The notes under the pieces: generated by a model | Database searches by the model: none | The model's input: only the letters and a program-made list of their open reading frames with translations | What the model was told of the DNA's origin: nothing | DNA from: Roseburia sp. | GTDB taxonomy: Bacteria; Bacillota; Clostridia; Oscillospirales; Ruminococcaceae | DNA: 38,424 bases | NCBI GenBank assembly: GCA_023666265.1 | Contig: JAMPCH010000026.1 | Location: forward strand, 1 to 38,424 | Direction: 5' to 3' | Part shown: positions 30,508 to 38,412 of the stretch, piece after piece | How positions within the stretch are numbered: position 1 is the first letter of the stretch | Layout: each line of letters starts with the position of its first letter | Position numbers and translations under genes: made by a program

Positions 30508-32142
30508 TTAACGCTTATTTTGTTCCTCGACTAATCGATCCGCGCCGTAAAGCTTCCTTAAATAGGGCTTCTCGATCTTACCCGTCGCGTTCCTCGGGAC
30601 GTCGGCGAAAATGATCTTCCTCGGGCGCTTATATCGCGGCATCGCATTACAAAATTCGTTGATCTCCTCCTCGGTACATTCGACGCCGTCCTTTATTTTA
30701 ATGATCGCGGCGGCGATCTCGCCGAGGCGGTCGTCCGCCAGCCCGATCACCGCGACGTCCGATACCTTTGTAAAGCCACGGATAAAGTCCTCGATCTGTA
30801 CGGGGTAGAGATTTTCGCCGCCGGAAATGATCACGTCCTTTTTCCGATCGACGAGATAGATAAAGCCGTCGCTGTCGCGCATCGCCATATCGCCGGTATA
30901 AAGCCAGCCGTCCTTTAGCGTGCTTTCCGTCGCCCGGTCGTCGCGGTAATAGCATACCATCACGCCGTCGCCCTTTAGACAAAGCTCGCCGACCGCCTCG
31001 CCCTCGACCTCGTCGCCGTTTTTGTCGACGATCTTGACCTCCCATCCATAGCCGGGGACGCCGATCGCGCCGACCTTATGGATATTCTCGACGCCGAGAT
31101 GGACCGCGCCCGGTCCGATCGACTCCGAGAGACCGTAGTTGGTATCATACTGTTGATCGGGGAAGTAGTCGAGCCAATGCTTGACGAGGCTTTTGGGGAC
31201 GGGCTGTGCGCCGATATGCATGAGCCGCCATTGCGACGTCTCATAATCCGACAGCTTTAACGCGCCCGAATCCAGCGCGTTGAGAATATCCTGCGCCCAA
31301 GGGACGAGTAGCCATACGATCGTGCATTTTTCCCTTGAGACCGCCTCAAGAATGACCTCGGGCTGTGTTCCTTTTAAAAGTACCGCCTTTGAGCCGCTCA
31401 AAAGCGAGCCGAACCAGTGCATTTTTGCGCCCGTGTGATAGAGCGGGGGGATACAGAGAAATACGTCGTCGCGGGTCTGGGAATGGTGATTTTGTTCGAC
31501 CCGACAGGAATGGATCAGCGCGCGGTGGCGGTGAAGGATCGCTTTTGGGAAGCCCGTCGTCCCGGAGGAGAAATAGATCGCGGCGTAATCGTCCTCGGTG
31601 ATCGGGATCTCGGGGTCGGTACTCGGACTGTCCGACGTGATGTGATGATAATTCTCCGCGAAGGAGGGACAGCCGTCGTCGACATAGACCAAAAGTCGGT
31701 TTTTACTGATCTCGTCGGCGATCTCCTCGACGCGCCCGATAAACTCCGCGCCAAAGATCAAGAGATTGACCTCCGCGAGATCGAGACAATACTTGATCTC
31801 GTCCGAGGAATAGCGGAAATTAAGCGGTACCGCGATCGCCCCGGTCTTTAAGATCCCAAAGTAGATCGGTAGCCACTCGAGACAGTTCATTAAAAGGATC
31901 GCGACCTTGTCGCCCTTCTTGATCCCACAGTTGATCAGGGCGTTGGCGGCGCGGTTCGCTTTTTCGTTGAATACGCTCCAGCTGATCTCGCGGCGATAGC
32001 TGTTTCGCTCGGTGGATTGTACGAGGTTGTATTCGCGCCAGGTGAACCTCCGCCCGTCGCCGAGCTTTGGGTTGATCTCGACGAGCGCCGCGTCGTTACC
32101 GTATTTCTCGCTGTTTTGTTTTAATAAGTCGATGATCGTCAT
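30508..32142 (-). CDS. AMP-forming acyl-CoA synthetase
   Basis: 544 residues. ATP-binding loop YFSSGTTGFPK (about 190-200), YGLSES (A5), LYTGDMA (A7), VDRKKDVIISGGENLYP (A8) and TGKIEKPYL with the catalytic Lys near the C-terminus (A10). It activates a carboxylic acid to acyl-AMP and then acyl-CoA. RHRALIHSCRVEQNHH and PPLYHTGAK are typical of medium/long or aryl acid ligases. The setting with a symporter and iorAB favours an arylacetate ligase, not a housekeeping fatty-acid one. AAGGG precedes the ATG. It is divergent from the amidohydrolase; its own promoter is not clear in the 70 bp between them. Confidence 0.88.
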   Translation of the reverse strand: MTIIDLLKQNSEKYGNDAALVEINPKLGDGRRFTWREYNLVQSTERNSYRREISWSVFNEKANRAANALINCGIKKGDKVAILLMNCLEWLPIYFGILKTGAIAVPLNFRYSSDEIKYCLDLAEVNLLIFGAEFIGRVEEIADEISKNRLLVYVDDGCPSFAENYHHITSDSPSTDPEIPITEDDYAAIYFSSGTTGFPKAILHRHRALIHSCRVEQNHHSQTRDDVFLCIPPLYHTGAKMHWFGSLLSGSKAVLLKGTQPEVILEAVSREKCTIVWLLVPWAQDILNALDSGALKLSDYETSQWRLMHIGAQPVPKSLVKHWLDYFPDQQYDTNYGLSESIGPGAVHLGVENIHKVGAIGVPGYGWEVKIVDKNGDEVEGEAVGELCLKGDGVMVCYYRDDRATESTLKDGWLYTGDMAMRDSDGFIYLVDRKKDVIISGGENLYPVQIEDFIRGFTKVSDVAVIGLADDRLGEIAAAIIKIKDGVECTEEEINEFCNAMPRYKRPRKIIFADVPRNATGKIEKPYLRKLYGADRLVEEQNKR

Positions 32143-32153
32143 AATAATTTCCC

Positions 32154-32182
32154 TTGAATTTCTTTAAATTTTGTGCTATAAT
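32154..32182 (+). promoter_or_regulatory. sigma-A promoter of the amidohydrolase
   Basis: TTGAAT (32154-32159), 17-bp spacer, TATAAT (32177-32182), 31 bases upstream of the ATG. It occupies the space where the divergent synthetase operon must also start, so the two may interfere. Confidence 0.75.
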
Positions 32183-32213
32183 ATTCCATCGGGGAGAAAG
32201 GAGCGGATAAAAA

Positions 32214-33038
32214 ATGATCGTTGATTTTCATACGCATACGTTTCCCGATAAAATTGCCGAAAAAACCATTGATTATTTGGCGAAGAAGGGGAACATCAAA
32301 CCGTATCGCGAGGGAACGCTCCTGTCATTAAAAAAGAGCATGGAGCGTAGCGGGGTCGATTATTCCGTCGTCCTCCCGGTCGCCACAAAGTCCGAACAGG
32401 TCGGGTCTATCAACCGCCTCGCCGTCGAGCTGAACGGTAAGGACGGGATCATCTACGCCGGCGCGATCCACCCCGATTGCGACAATATCGACGAGATACT
32501 CGACGGGATCAAACGCGCGGGGCTTTTTGGGATCAAGCTCCACCCCGATTATCAGGGCGTTTATTTTACCGATGAGCGGGTCTTAAAGATCCTCGAGGGC
32601 GCGGCGAAACGGGGCTTGTACACCGTGACCCACGCCGGGGTCGACGCGGCGTACCCCGACGACGTACATTGTACGCCCGACCACGTCCTGTACGTACTTG
32701 ATAAGCTGGGCGCGGTGATCAAAAATAAGCTGATCCTCGCCCATATGGGCGGCTGTGACCTCGGCGAGGAGGTTTTGGAGAAGGTGTGCGGCAAGGCGGT
32801 CTATCTGGATACCGCAGTCGTTTTGGATCGTTACCCCGCGCTGTGCAAACGGATCATTCAAAAACACGGCGCGGATAAGATACTGTTCGCGACCGACTCG
32901 CCGTGGGCGGATCAAAAGAAGTATGTCGAGCTTATGTACGGCTTCGGCTTCCCGCCCGACGCGCTGAGATCGATGCTTTTCGGGAATGCCGAAAAGATCC
33001 TTTCCGACGCGGGGATCAAGCTTAAAAAGAGCCTCTGA
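32214..33038 (+). CDS. amidohydrolase family protein (TIM-barrel metal-dependent hydrolase)
   Basis: 274 residues, ATG with AAAGGAG upstream. Metal ligands in order: FHTHTF (His6, His8), GIKLHPDYQ with a Lys at about 109, TVTHAGVD, ILAHMGGCD, and FATDSPWAD near 225. This matches the amidohydrolase 2 / TatD-like group; the Lys is followed by HPD as in the ACMSD-like members. Reactions range from hydrolysis to decarboxylation of aromatic acids, the latter being attractive given the divergent aryl-acid operon, but there is no proof. Monocistronic. Confidence 0.85.
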   Translation: MIVDFHTHTFPDKIAEKTIDYLAKKGNIKPYREGTLLSLKKSMERSGVDYSVVLPVATKSEQVGSINRLAVELNGKDGIIYAGAIHPDCDNIDEILDGIKRAGLFGIKLHPDYQGVYFTDERVLKILEGAAKRGLYTVTHAGVDAAYPDDVHCTPDHVLYVLDKLGAVIKNKLILAHMGGCDLGEEVLEKVCGKAVYLDTAVVLDRYPALCKRIIQKHGADKILFATDSPWADQKKYVELMYGFGFPPDALRSMLFGNAEKILSDAGIKLKKSL

Positions 33039-33154
33039 AACTACGCGCGGCGTTACTTGTGTATTATATCATTTTTTATTTCGCTTGTCAATAGCCATTA
33101 TCGTCCACAATTGCCTGTAATTGGTTCAAAGGAAGGCGAGCGGGTCATAAAGGG

Positions 33155-33183
33155 TTGACATTTACGCGGCGATCGACTATAAT
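33155..33183 (+). promoter_or_regulatory. consensus sigma-A promoter of the ComEA-like gene
   Basis: TTGACA (33155-33160), 17-bp spacer, TATAAT (33178-33183), 26 bases upstream of the start codon. Confidence 0.88.
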
Positions 33184-33209
33184 AAGAATCGCGGAAAGGG
33201 GCGTTTCGG

Positions 33210-33590
33210 ATGAAAAAGGCGCGTGAAAAGCGCACGGGGCGCGTTTATCGGATCGTCGCGGCGGCGTACTTGATCCTTTGTGCCGCCGTTTTTGTCGTCT
33301 ATCGGAGCGCCGAGCGTTCCGCCTATGTGAGCGCCGAGGAGTTGACGCTCCTTCGCGCGGAGAACGAAGCCGCCCTCTCGGCGGAGGCCGAGGCGGCGCG
33401 GATCGACCTTAATACCGCGACCATAGACGAGCTGATCACGCTCGATGGGATCGGTCCCGCGCTCGCGCAAAGGATCATCGATTACCGCGAGGAAATGGGC
33501 GGCTTTTTATCGGTCGACGAGCTGACGAAGGTGAGCGGGATCGGCGAGGCGAAGCTCGCGCAGTTCCGCGAGTTCGTCACGGTCGGATAG
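33210..33590 (+). CDS. ComEA-like helix-hairpin-helix membrane protein
   Basis: 126 residues, ATG with AAAGGGG upstream. A basic N-terminus ([10 protein letters not shown]) leads to one membrane helix (about 15-31), then a short acidic stalk with coiled-coil tendency ([21 protein letters not shown]), then two helix-hairpin-helix motifs: [29 protein letters not shown] and [21 protein letters not shown], each shown here as family-typical. In competence systems ComEA binds incoming DNA outside the membrane. The soluble domain here is the size of ComEA, but no comEB/comEC is adjacent, so the role may be DNA uptake or unrelated DNA binding. Confidence 0.85.
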   Translation: MKKAREKRTGRVYRIVAAAYLILCAAVFVVYRSAERSAYVSAEELTLLRAENEAALSAEAEAARIDLNTATIDELITLDGIGPALAQRIIDYREEMGGFLSVDELTKVSGIGEAKLAQFREFVTVG

Positions 33591-33659
33591 CGCTTTCGCG
33601 GCGGGGTCGAACGGTGATATTATGCGGAGGTATTTTTACTTGCTTTGACGGAGGTAAAT

Positions 33660-34022
33660 ATGATCAATCAGAAAGTCAGAGAGTATATTGAGTCAAAATC
33701 CTTTTGTTCTGAATATCTGTTTAAGGATTGGAATACATTTCTTGATTTGTTGTATGCGGAAGGCGGTCATGTTTCCGCAATTCTTTGGTGGGATCATTGC
33801 AGAGTAGACGAGCAACATTTATCTGTTGGTCTCGGCGGATATTCCGATCCCGAAAATGAGGAATATATGTTTGCGGAGACACAGGAGTATGTAGATTGTT
33901 TAGAGAATAAAACGTTAGATGACATCAAAACTTATATCATAGAAACAATAAGCACAGGCATTAGCTACAACGGAAAGTATCATAGCTTTGACCTTGTTCC
34001 ATCGTTTTATATCTGCGACTGA
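33660..34022 (+). CDS. possible immunity-type protein, AT-rich
   Basis: 120 residues from ATG 33660, set by GGAGG at 33650-33654; an in-frame TTG at 33645 would overlap that site. No signal or membrane segment. Recognisable traits are GGHVSAILWWDHC (about 35-47), SVGLGGYSDPENEEYMFAET (about 57-76), LENKTLDDIKTYI and a closing HSFDLVPSFYIC. I recall such small proteins as orphan immunity-like genes in Clostridia, neighbours of polymorphic toxins, but cannot confirm a family. The gene is much richer in A/T than its neighbours and uses TTT, AAA, GAA codons, so recent transfer is likely. No toxin gene is adjacent. Confidence 0.6.
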   Translation: MINQKVREYIESKSFCSEYLFKDWNTFLDLLYAEGGHVSAILWWDHCRVDEQHLSVGLGGYSDPENEEYMFAETQEYVDCLENKTLDDIKTYIIETISTGISYNGKYHSFDLVPSFYICD

Positions 34023-34146
34023 CAACTTTCAGTTTGTCGGATAAGTAAAATATAGGCAGAAAATATAATACGCGGATATGGCTGACCCGCCCGACGCGCC
34101 GGATTTGGATAGCGATAACCGCATTGAATGAAAAGGAGATCTGTAT

Positions 34147-34593
34147 ATGTGCTTGATCTTTGAGCGTATCGAAATGATCAAAAACGGGACAAATCCCTAC
34201 TTTGTCAAGGAGCTTGAAACGGGATATGTTGTGATCGGAGATCATCAGCGTTTTAAAGGGTATACGCTTTTTCTCTGTAAGCGTCACGAGACCGAATTGT
34301 TTTATCTCGACAAGGAATTTGCCGCGAAATTCTCCGAGGAGATGATCTTTGTCGCTGGGGCGGTAAAAAGCGCTTTCGGCGCGGAGAAGATCAATTATGA
34401 GTGTCTCGGACAGGGTGACGCGCATCTCCATTGGCATCTGTTCCCCCGAAGAAGCGGGGACATCGAGGGATATGGGAATAACGGCGCAGGACCGGTTTGG
34501 TGGCTTCCGCCGGAAAAAATGTACGCCGACGATAACCGCCCCTCGGATATCGAGCTTACGGAGTTAAAAACGAGACTTCTCGCGGAATTGTGA
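34147..34593 (+). CDS. HIT family nucleotide-binding protein
   Basis: 148 residues, ATG with AAAAGGAG upstream. The histidine triad is in GDAHLHWHLFPR (about 97-108), the middle His acting as the nucleophile on nucleotide phosphates. ETGYVVIGDHQRFKGYTLFLCKRH (split here only as reference to residues 24-47) is the usual nucleotide-binding face. The C-terminal region VWWLPPEKMYAD is characteristic of a subgroup with aromatic tails. HIT proteins hydrolyse AMP-linked or dinucleoside polyphosphates. Native codon usage returns here. It may share transcription with the preceding gene. Confidence 0.88.
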   Translation: MCLIFERIEMIKNGTNPYFVKELETGYVVIGDHQRFKGYTLFLCKRHETELFYLDKEFAAKFSEEMIFVAGAVKSAFGAEKINYECLGQGDAHLHWHLFPRRSGDIEGYGNNGAGPVWWLPPEKMYADDNRPSDIELTELKTRLLAEL

Positions 34594-34634
34594 GGTCTTC
34601 ACAAAACTTCCACAAATTTTCAGCCGCGCGGCTC

Positions 34635-34663
34635 TTGATTTTCTTCGGATTATCCTGTATAAT
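34635..34663 (+). promoter_or_regulatory. sigma-A promoter of lon
   Basis: TTGATT (34635-34640), 17-bp spacer, TATAAT (34658-34663). Leader of about 133 bases. No CIRCE or CtsR heptad repeat was noticed near it. Confidence 0.8.
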
Positions 34664-34680
34664 TTGTTACAGGCGCTTTA

Positions 34681-34723
34681 CCCGGGGGAGCTGTCATAAG
34701 ACGGATCGGATCGCTCCCCCGGG
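34681..34723 (+). promoter_or_regulatory. GC-rich hairpin in the lon leader
   Basis: CCCGGGGGAGC (34681-34691) pairs perfectly with GCTCCCCCGGG (34713-34723) around a 21-nt loop. No T-run follows, so it is not a simple terminator. It starts about 12 bases into the predicted mRNA and may be a leader control structure. Confidence 0.55.
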
Positions 34724-34802
34724 AGCGCCCTGCCATAAAAAAGAAAACGAAAAGCTTGTCGTGTCCTCAAAGAAGGAGAACACGCGAAGAAAGGTCATAA
34801 AA

Positions 34803-37202
34803 ATGAAAAATACAAAAACGCTCACGATCCCGATGATGGTGACGAAGGGGATCGTGATCTTCCCGGGAATGTCGATGCACTTCGACATCACCAGCGGTAA
34901 GAATATCGCCGCGCTCCAGACCGCGTCCATGACGGATAAGCGCGTCTTCCTCGTCTCTCAGAGCAATTACGACGCCGAGCCGACCGAACAGCGCGAGATC
35001 TTTCGCGTCGGGGTGATCGCCGTCGTAAAACAGATCTTAACGACCCCCGACCGCGCGACGAGAGTCCTCGTCGAGGCGCGTTCGCGCGCGCGCGTCCGCT
35101 CGGTCTCGGAATTTGACAAATACGACGTGGCTGACGTTGTCCTTTTCGCCCCGCGCTCGGTGAAAATGCCGCCCGAACAGCTCGACGCGTATCTCCGTAC
35201 TTTAAAAGAGCTTTTCGCCGAATACGCGTCCATGCTCCCAAAAGTCCCGCCCGAGCTGATCCGCGAGGCGGAAAGCACGGAGAGCCTCGAGCGTCTTTTT
35301 GACCTCATCGTCTTTAACACGTACCTAAAGCCTGAGGATAAACAGGATCTCCTCGAGATCGCGGGCTTTCGCGGTCAGGTCAAGCGCCTCATCGGTATCC
35401 TCTCCAACGAGATCAACGTCCTTCGCTTTGAGACGGAGATCCACGAACAGATCCGAAGCACGATGGAGAATAACCAGCGCGAATACCTCCTACGCGAACA
35501 GATGAAGGCGATCTCAAAACAGCTCGGCGGCGTCGAGGAGGGCGACGAGGAGGTCTATGAATACTGCGACGAGATCCAAGCGCTCGGCTTCCCCGAGGAA
35601 ACGGAAGAAAAGCTCCTCCGCGAGGCGAATAAGATGCTCAAGGTCTCGCCCTCGTCTCAAGAATACGGTCTCATTAAGGCTTATCTCGATACCGTCCTCG
35701 AGATGCCGTGGAATACATACACCGTCGATACCGTTAATTTAAAGAAGGCGGAGAAGCAACTCGACCGCGATCACTACGGGTTAATAAAGGTCAAAGAGCG
35801 GATCCTCGAGATCATCTCGGTCAGGAAGCTCAACCCCGAGATCAAGGGACAGATCATCTGTCTCGTCGGACCTCCCGGCGTGGGGAAGACCTCGGTCGGG
35901 CGGTCGATCGCCGAGGCGCTCGGGCGGCGGTTCGTCCGTATCTCGCTCGGCGGTGTTCGCGACGAGGCGGAGATCCGGGGGCATCGTAAGACCTATCTCG
36001 GCTCGATGCCCGGGCGAGTGATCGCCGCGCTCAAACAGGCGAAATGTATGAACCCCGTCATGATGTTTGACGAGATCGATAAAATGGGGAACGACTATAA
36101 GGGCGACCCCGCCTCCGCTATGCTCGAGGTATTAGACCCCGAACAAAACGTCGCCTTTACCGATCACTTTATGGAGATCCCCGTCGACCTGAGCGATACC
36201 TTATTTATCACGACCGCGAATACGACGGACACGATCCCCGCGCCGCTCCTCGACCGTATGGAGGTCATCGAGCTCGGGAGCTATACCCGCGAGGAAAAAT
36301 TTAAGATCGCCAAAAAACACCTCCTCCCGAAGGTGATGAAAAAACACGGGATCACGCGCGATACGCTGAAAATTTCGGATAAGGCGATCTATGCCGTGAT
36401 CGACGGGTATACGCGCGAGGCGGGCGTTCGCCGCCTCGAAAAAAGGCTCGCCGCGATCTGTCGTAAGACGGCGCGTAAGCTCGTCGACGGGGCGGAGAGC
36501 GTATCGGTGACGCCCGCGAACCTAAAGGACTTCCTCGGTATCCCGAAATATCTCGCCGAGGCCCTCCCCAAGACGAACGAGGTCGGCGTTGTGACGGGTC
36601 TCGCGTGGACGTCGGCGGGCGGCGTGACGATGCCGCTTGAGGTACTTGTGATGGAAGGAACGGGGAAGGTCGAGGTGACCGGCTCGCTCGGCGACGTGAT
36701 GAAGGAGTCGAGCCGTATCGCGGTGAGCCTCGTCCGCTCGCTCTCCTCCGCTTACGGGATCGACGGATCATTCTATAAGGAAAAAGACCTTCATATCCAC
36801 GCGCCCGAGGGCGCCGTCCCAAAGGACGGGCCGTCGGCGGGCGTAACGATGACGACCGCGCTCGTCTCGGCGCTCTCGGGGATCCCCGTAAAGCGCGACG
36901 TCGCGATGACGGGGGAGATCACCCTTCATGGAAAGGTTCTCCCGATCGGGGGACTTCGCGAGAAGTCGATGGCGGCGTACCGCGCGGGCGTAAAGACCGT
37001 GATCTTCCCGAAGGAGAACGAACCCGACCTCGAGGAGGTCGACGAGATCGTAAAAGAAAATATCACCTTTATCCCCGCCGAGGACATTCGGACGGTTTTA
37101 AGTAACGCGCTCGTTTCCCGCCCGATCGCGGCGAGACGCGCCAAGCGAAGCGTTTCGACGGAAAGGAAAGGCAAGAATGAACTACAACAAAGCCGAATTT
37201 AA
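34803..37202 (+). CDS. lon: ATP-dependent Lon protease
   Basis: 799 residues from ATG 34803 (AAAGG upstream; an open extension to 34590 runs across the promoter and hairpin). The N-terminal substrate-binding domain (about 8-200) and a coiled-coil region lead to the AAA+ module: Walker A GPPGVGKTS (356-364), Walker B PVMMFDEIDK. The C-terminal protease domain has Ser678 in KDGPSAGVTM and Lys721 in GLREKSMAAY, matching the E. coli Ser679/Lys722 pair. It degrades misfolded and regulatory proteins. The 3' end overlaps engB by 26 bases, as in Firmicutes lonA-ysxC. Confidence 0.97.
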   Translation: MKNTKTLTIPMMVTKGIVIFPGMSMHFDITSGKNIAALQTASMTDKRVFLVSQSNYDAEPTEQREIFRVGVIAVVKQILTTPDRATRVLVEARSRARVRSVSEFDKYDVADVVLFAPRSVKMPPEQLDAYLRTLKELFAEYASMLPKVPPELIREAESTESLERLFDLIVFNTYLKPEDKQDLLEIAGFRGQVKRLIGILSNEINVLRFETEIHEQIRSTMENNQREYLLREQMKAISKQLGGVEEGDEEVYEYCDEIQALGFPEETEEKLLREANKMLKVSPSSQEYGLIKAYLDTVLEMPWNTYTVDTVNLKKAEKQLDRDHYGLIKVKERILEIISVRKLNPEIKGQIICLVGPPGVGKTSVGRSIAEALGRRFVRISLGGVRDEAEIRGHRKTYLGSMPGRVIAALKQAKCMNPVMMFDEIDKMGNDYKGDPASAMLEVLDPEQNVAFTDHFMEIPVDLSDTLFITTANTTDTIPAPLLDRMEVIELGSYTREEKFKIAKKHLLPKVMKKHGITRDTLKISDKAIYAVIDGYTREAGVRRLEKRLAAICRKTARKLVDGAESVSVTPANLKDFLGIPKYLAEALPKTNEVGVVTGLAWTSAGGVTMPLEVLVMEGTGKVEVTGSLGDVMKESSRIAVSLVRSLSSAYGIDGSFYKEKDLHIHAPEGAVPKDGPSAGVTMTTALVSALSGIPVKRDVAMTGEITLHGKVLPIGGLREKSMAAYRAGVKTVIFPKENEPDLEEVDEIVKENITFIPAEDIRTVLSNALVSRPIAARRAKRSVSTERKGKNELQQSRI

Positions 37203-37797
37203 GGCTTCCTACGGAAGCTTCGCCCGGCTCCCCGCGCCCGAGCGCCCGGAATTTGCTTTTTCGGGACGCTCAAACGTCGGGAAGTCCTCGCTCATCAATA
37301 AGCTGTTGAACCGAAAGGCGCTCGCGCGGGTAAGCTCCGTCCCCGGTAAGACCGTCACGATCAACTTTTACGCGGTCGACGATATTTATATCGTCGACCT
37401 CCCCGGTTATGGCTACGCGAAGGTCGCCAAGTCGGAGAAGGAGCGCTGGGCGGGGCTTGTCGAGGGGTATTTACGCGACCGCGACAGTCTCGCGCTCGTA
37501 TTCCAGCTCATCGACTTTCGCCACCCGCCGACCGCCGACGATCGGCTGATGATCGAGTTTTTGGTCGAGAGCGAGCTTCCGTTCGTCGTCGTTTTAACGA
37601 AGGCGGATAAGCTTAAAAAGTCCGAGCGCGTGATACGGCGAAAGGCGCTTTTGAGCGAGCTCCCTTACGCGGACGAGATCACGATGATCGAGTTTTCCGC
37701 CGAGACGGGGGAGGGGAGAGACGAGCTTCGCGCGATCATCGAGGAGATCGCGGAGGAGGAGGAAGCGCCGACGAATACGTCACCGTTGGAGGGGTGA
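37177..37797 (+). CDS. engB: ribosome biogenesis GTPase EngB/YsxC
   Basis: 206 residues. G1 FSGRSNVGKSSLINKLL (about 28-44), G2 threonine in PGKTVTINFY, G3 VDLPGYGYAKV, G4 TKADKLKKSE, G5 EFSAETGEG. This TrmE/Era-like GTPase assists assembly of the large ribosomal subunit and is essential in Bacillus. The start lies within the end of lon in another frame, with AAGGAAAGG upstream, so translation is coupled. The C-terminal acidic tail (EEIAEEEEAP) extends beyond the core. Cytoplasmic. Confidence 0.95.
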   Translation: MNYNKAEFKASYGSFARLPAPERPEFAFSGRSNVGKSSLINKLLNRKALARVSSVPGKTVTINFYAVDDIYIVDLPGYGYAKVAKSEKERWAGLVEGYLRDRDSLALVFQLIDFRHPPTADDRLMIEFLVESELPFVVVLTKADKLKKSERVIRRKALLSELPYADEITMIEFSAETGEGRDELRAIIEEIAEEEEAPTNTSPLEG

Positions 37798-37801
37798 CTG
37801 T

Positions 37802-38269
37802 ATGACCAAGAAAAAAATCTTACTCGCCGTTTCGGCTCTCGTCCTTATCGCGGTCGTCGGCTCGGCGTGCTTTTTCGCCTACTATGTTTACGGCTATACG
37901 GTCGCCGAGGATTACACCTACGTGGTAAAGGACGCGCTCGGCGAAAGCGTCGCCGACCTTCCCCCGTATGATAGGCTCGCGAGCGGATTAAAAGCCGAAA
38001 TATCGAGGGAGGCGTATGACGCGCCCAAAACGGCGGACGAGCTTTTACTTTTATTTGAGAAAATCAACGCGGTCGGTCTCGAGGCGAATTTCTTTCAAAA
38101 GCTCTCGGTCAATTCGACGGATCAAGGGAAGACCAAGACGGATCACCACGTCGTCGAAGCCGATAACGGGAAAAAGTACCGCGTTCGCCACCATATCGAC
38201 GTCGCCTCGACCTTATTTTTTGAACCCGTGATCGTGGGCTGGCGGATCGATATAGAGGAAATTGAATGA
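37802..38269 (+). CDS. membrane-anchored hypothetical protein
   Basis: 155 residues, ATG with GGAGGGG upstream, four bases after engB's stop, so in the lon-engB operon. A lysine-rich start and hydrophobic segment (about 6-30) form a signal anchor; Cys23 in VVGSACFF is not in a good lipobox. The outer part has no strong motif; it contains ELLLLFEKINAVGLEANFFQ and a late HHIDVASTLFFEPVIVGW region. I do not recognise a family. Position next to lon-engB is probably convenience rather than function. Confidence 0.65.
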   Translation: MTKKKILLAVSALVLIAVVGSACFFAYYVYGYTVAEDYTYVVKDALGESVADLPPYDRLASGLKAEISREAYDAPKTADELLLLFEKINAVGLEANFFQKLSVNSTDQGKTKTDHHVVEADNGKKYRVRHHIDVASTLFFEPVIVGWRIDIEEIE

Positions 38270-38318
38270 CTGAAAGAGGAGAGACCCGCGTCGGGAGAAG
38301 CGGATCGCGCCTCTCCCG

Positions 38319-38338
38319 CGCCTTCACAAAATAAAAAA
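38319..38338 (-). repeat. intergenic box, copy 8 (minus orientation)
   Basis: CGCCTTCACAAAATAAAAAA on the plus strand: the recurrent box with one change, 50 bases after the last gene and just before the terminator hairpins. A shorter relative, with CGCCTTCACAAAAAG on the minus strand, lies at 28886-28899 between the symporter and iorA. Confidence 0.45.
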
Positions 38339-38342
38339 ACAA

Positions 38343-38368
38343 CAAGACCGCCGTCTCCGGCGGTCTTG
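38343..38368 (-). terminator. terminator hairpin 1
   Basis: CAAGACCGCCG pairs with CGGCGGTCTTG around a 4-nt loop. A T-rich run follows only on the minus strand, implying a converging gene beyond the window's right edge. It may also act on the lon-engB transcript. Confidence 0.75.
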
Positions 38369-38382
38369 ACAGTCTGTCGCAA

Positions 38383-38412
38383 AACCCCGGATTCACTCAC
38401 GAATCCGGGGTT
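38383..38412. terminator. terminator hairpin 2
   Basis: AACCCCGGATTC pairs with GAATCCGGGGTT around a 6-nt loop. Short T/A-rich flanks on both sides. In tandem with the hairpin at 38343, this suggests a strong barrier between convergent units. Confidence 0.6.

Noticed and set aside
34078-34131. A 17-codon frame (MADPPDAPDLDSDNRIE) just before the HIT gene
   Set aside because: Too short, no ribosome site; probably part of the leader or a relic. It marks the return to native composition after the AT-rich gene.
34590-34802. A 71-codon N-terminal extension of Lon
   Set aside because: It crosses the lon promoter and the leader hairpin; ATG 34803 gives normal Lon length and catalytic residue numbering.
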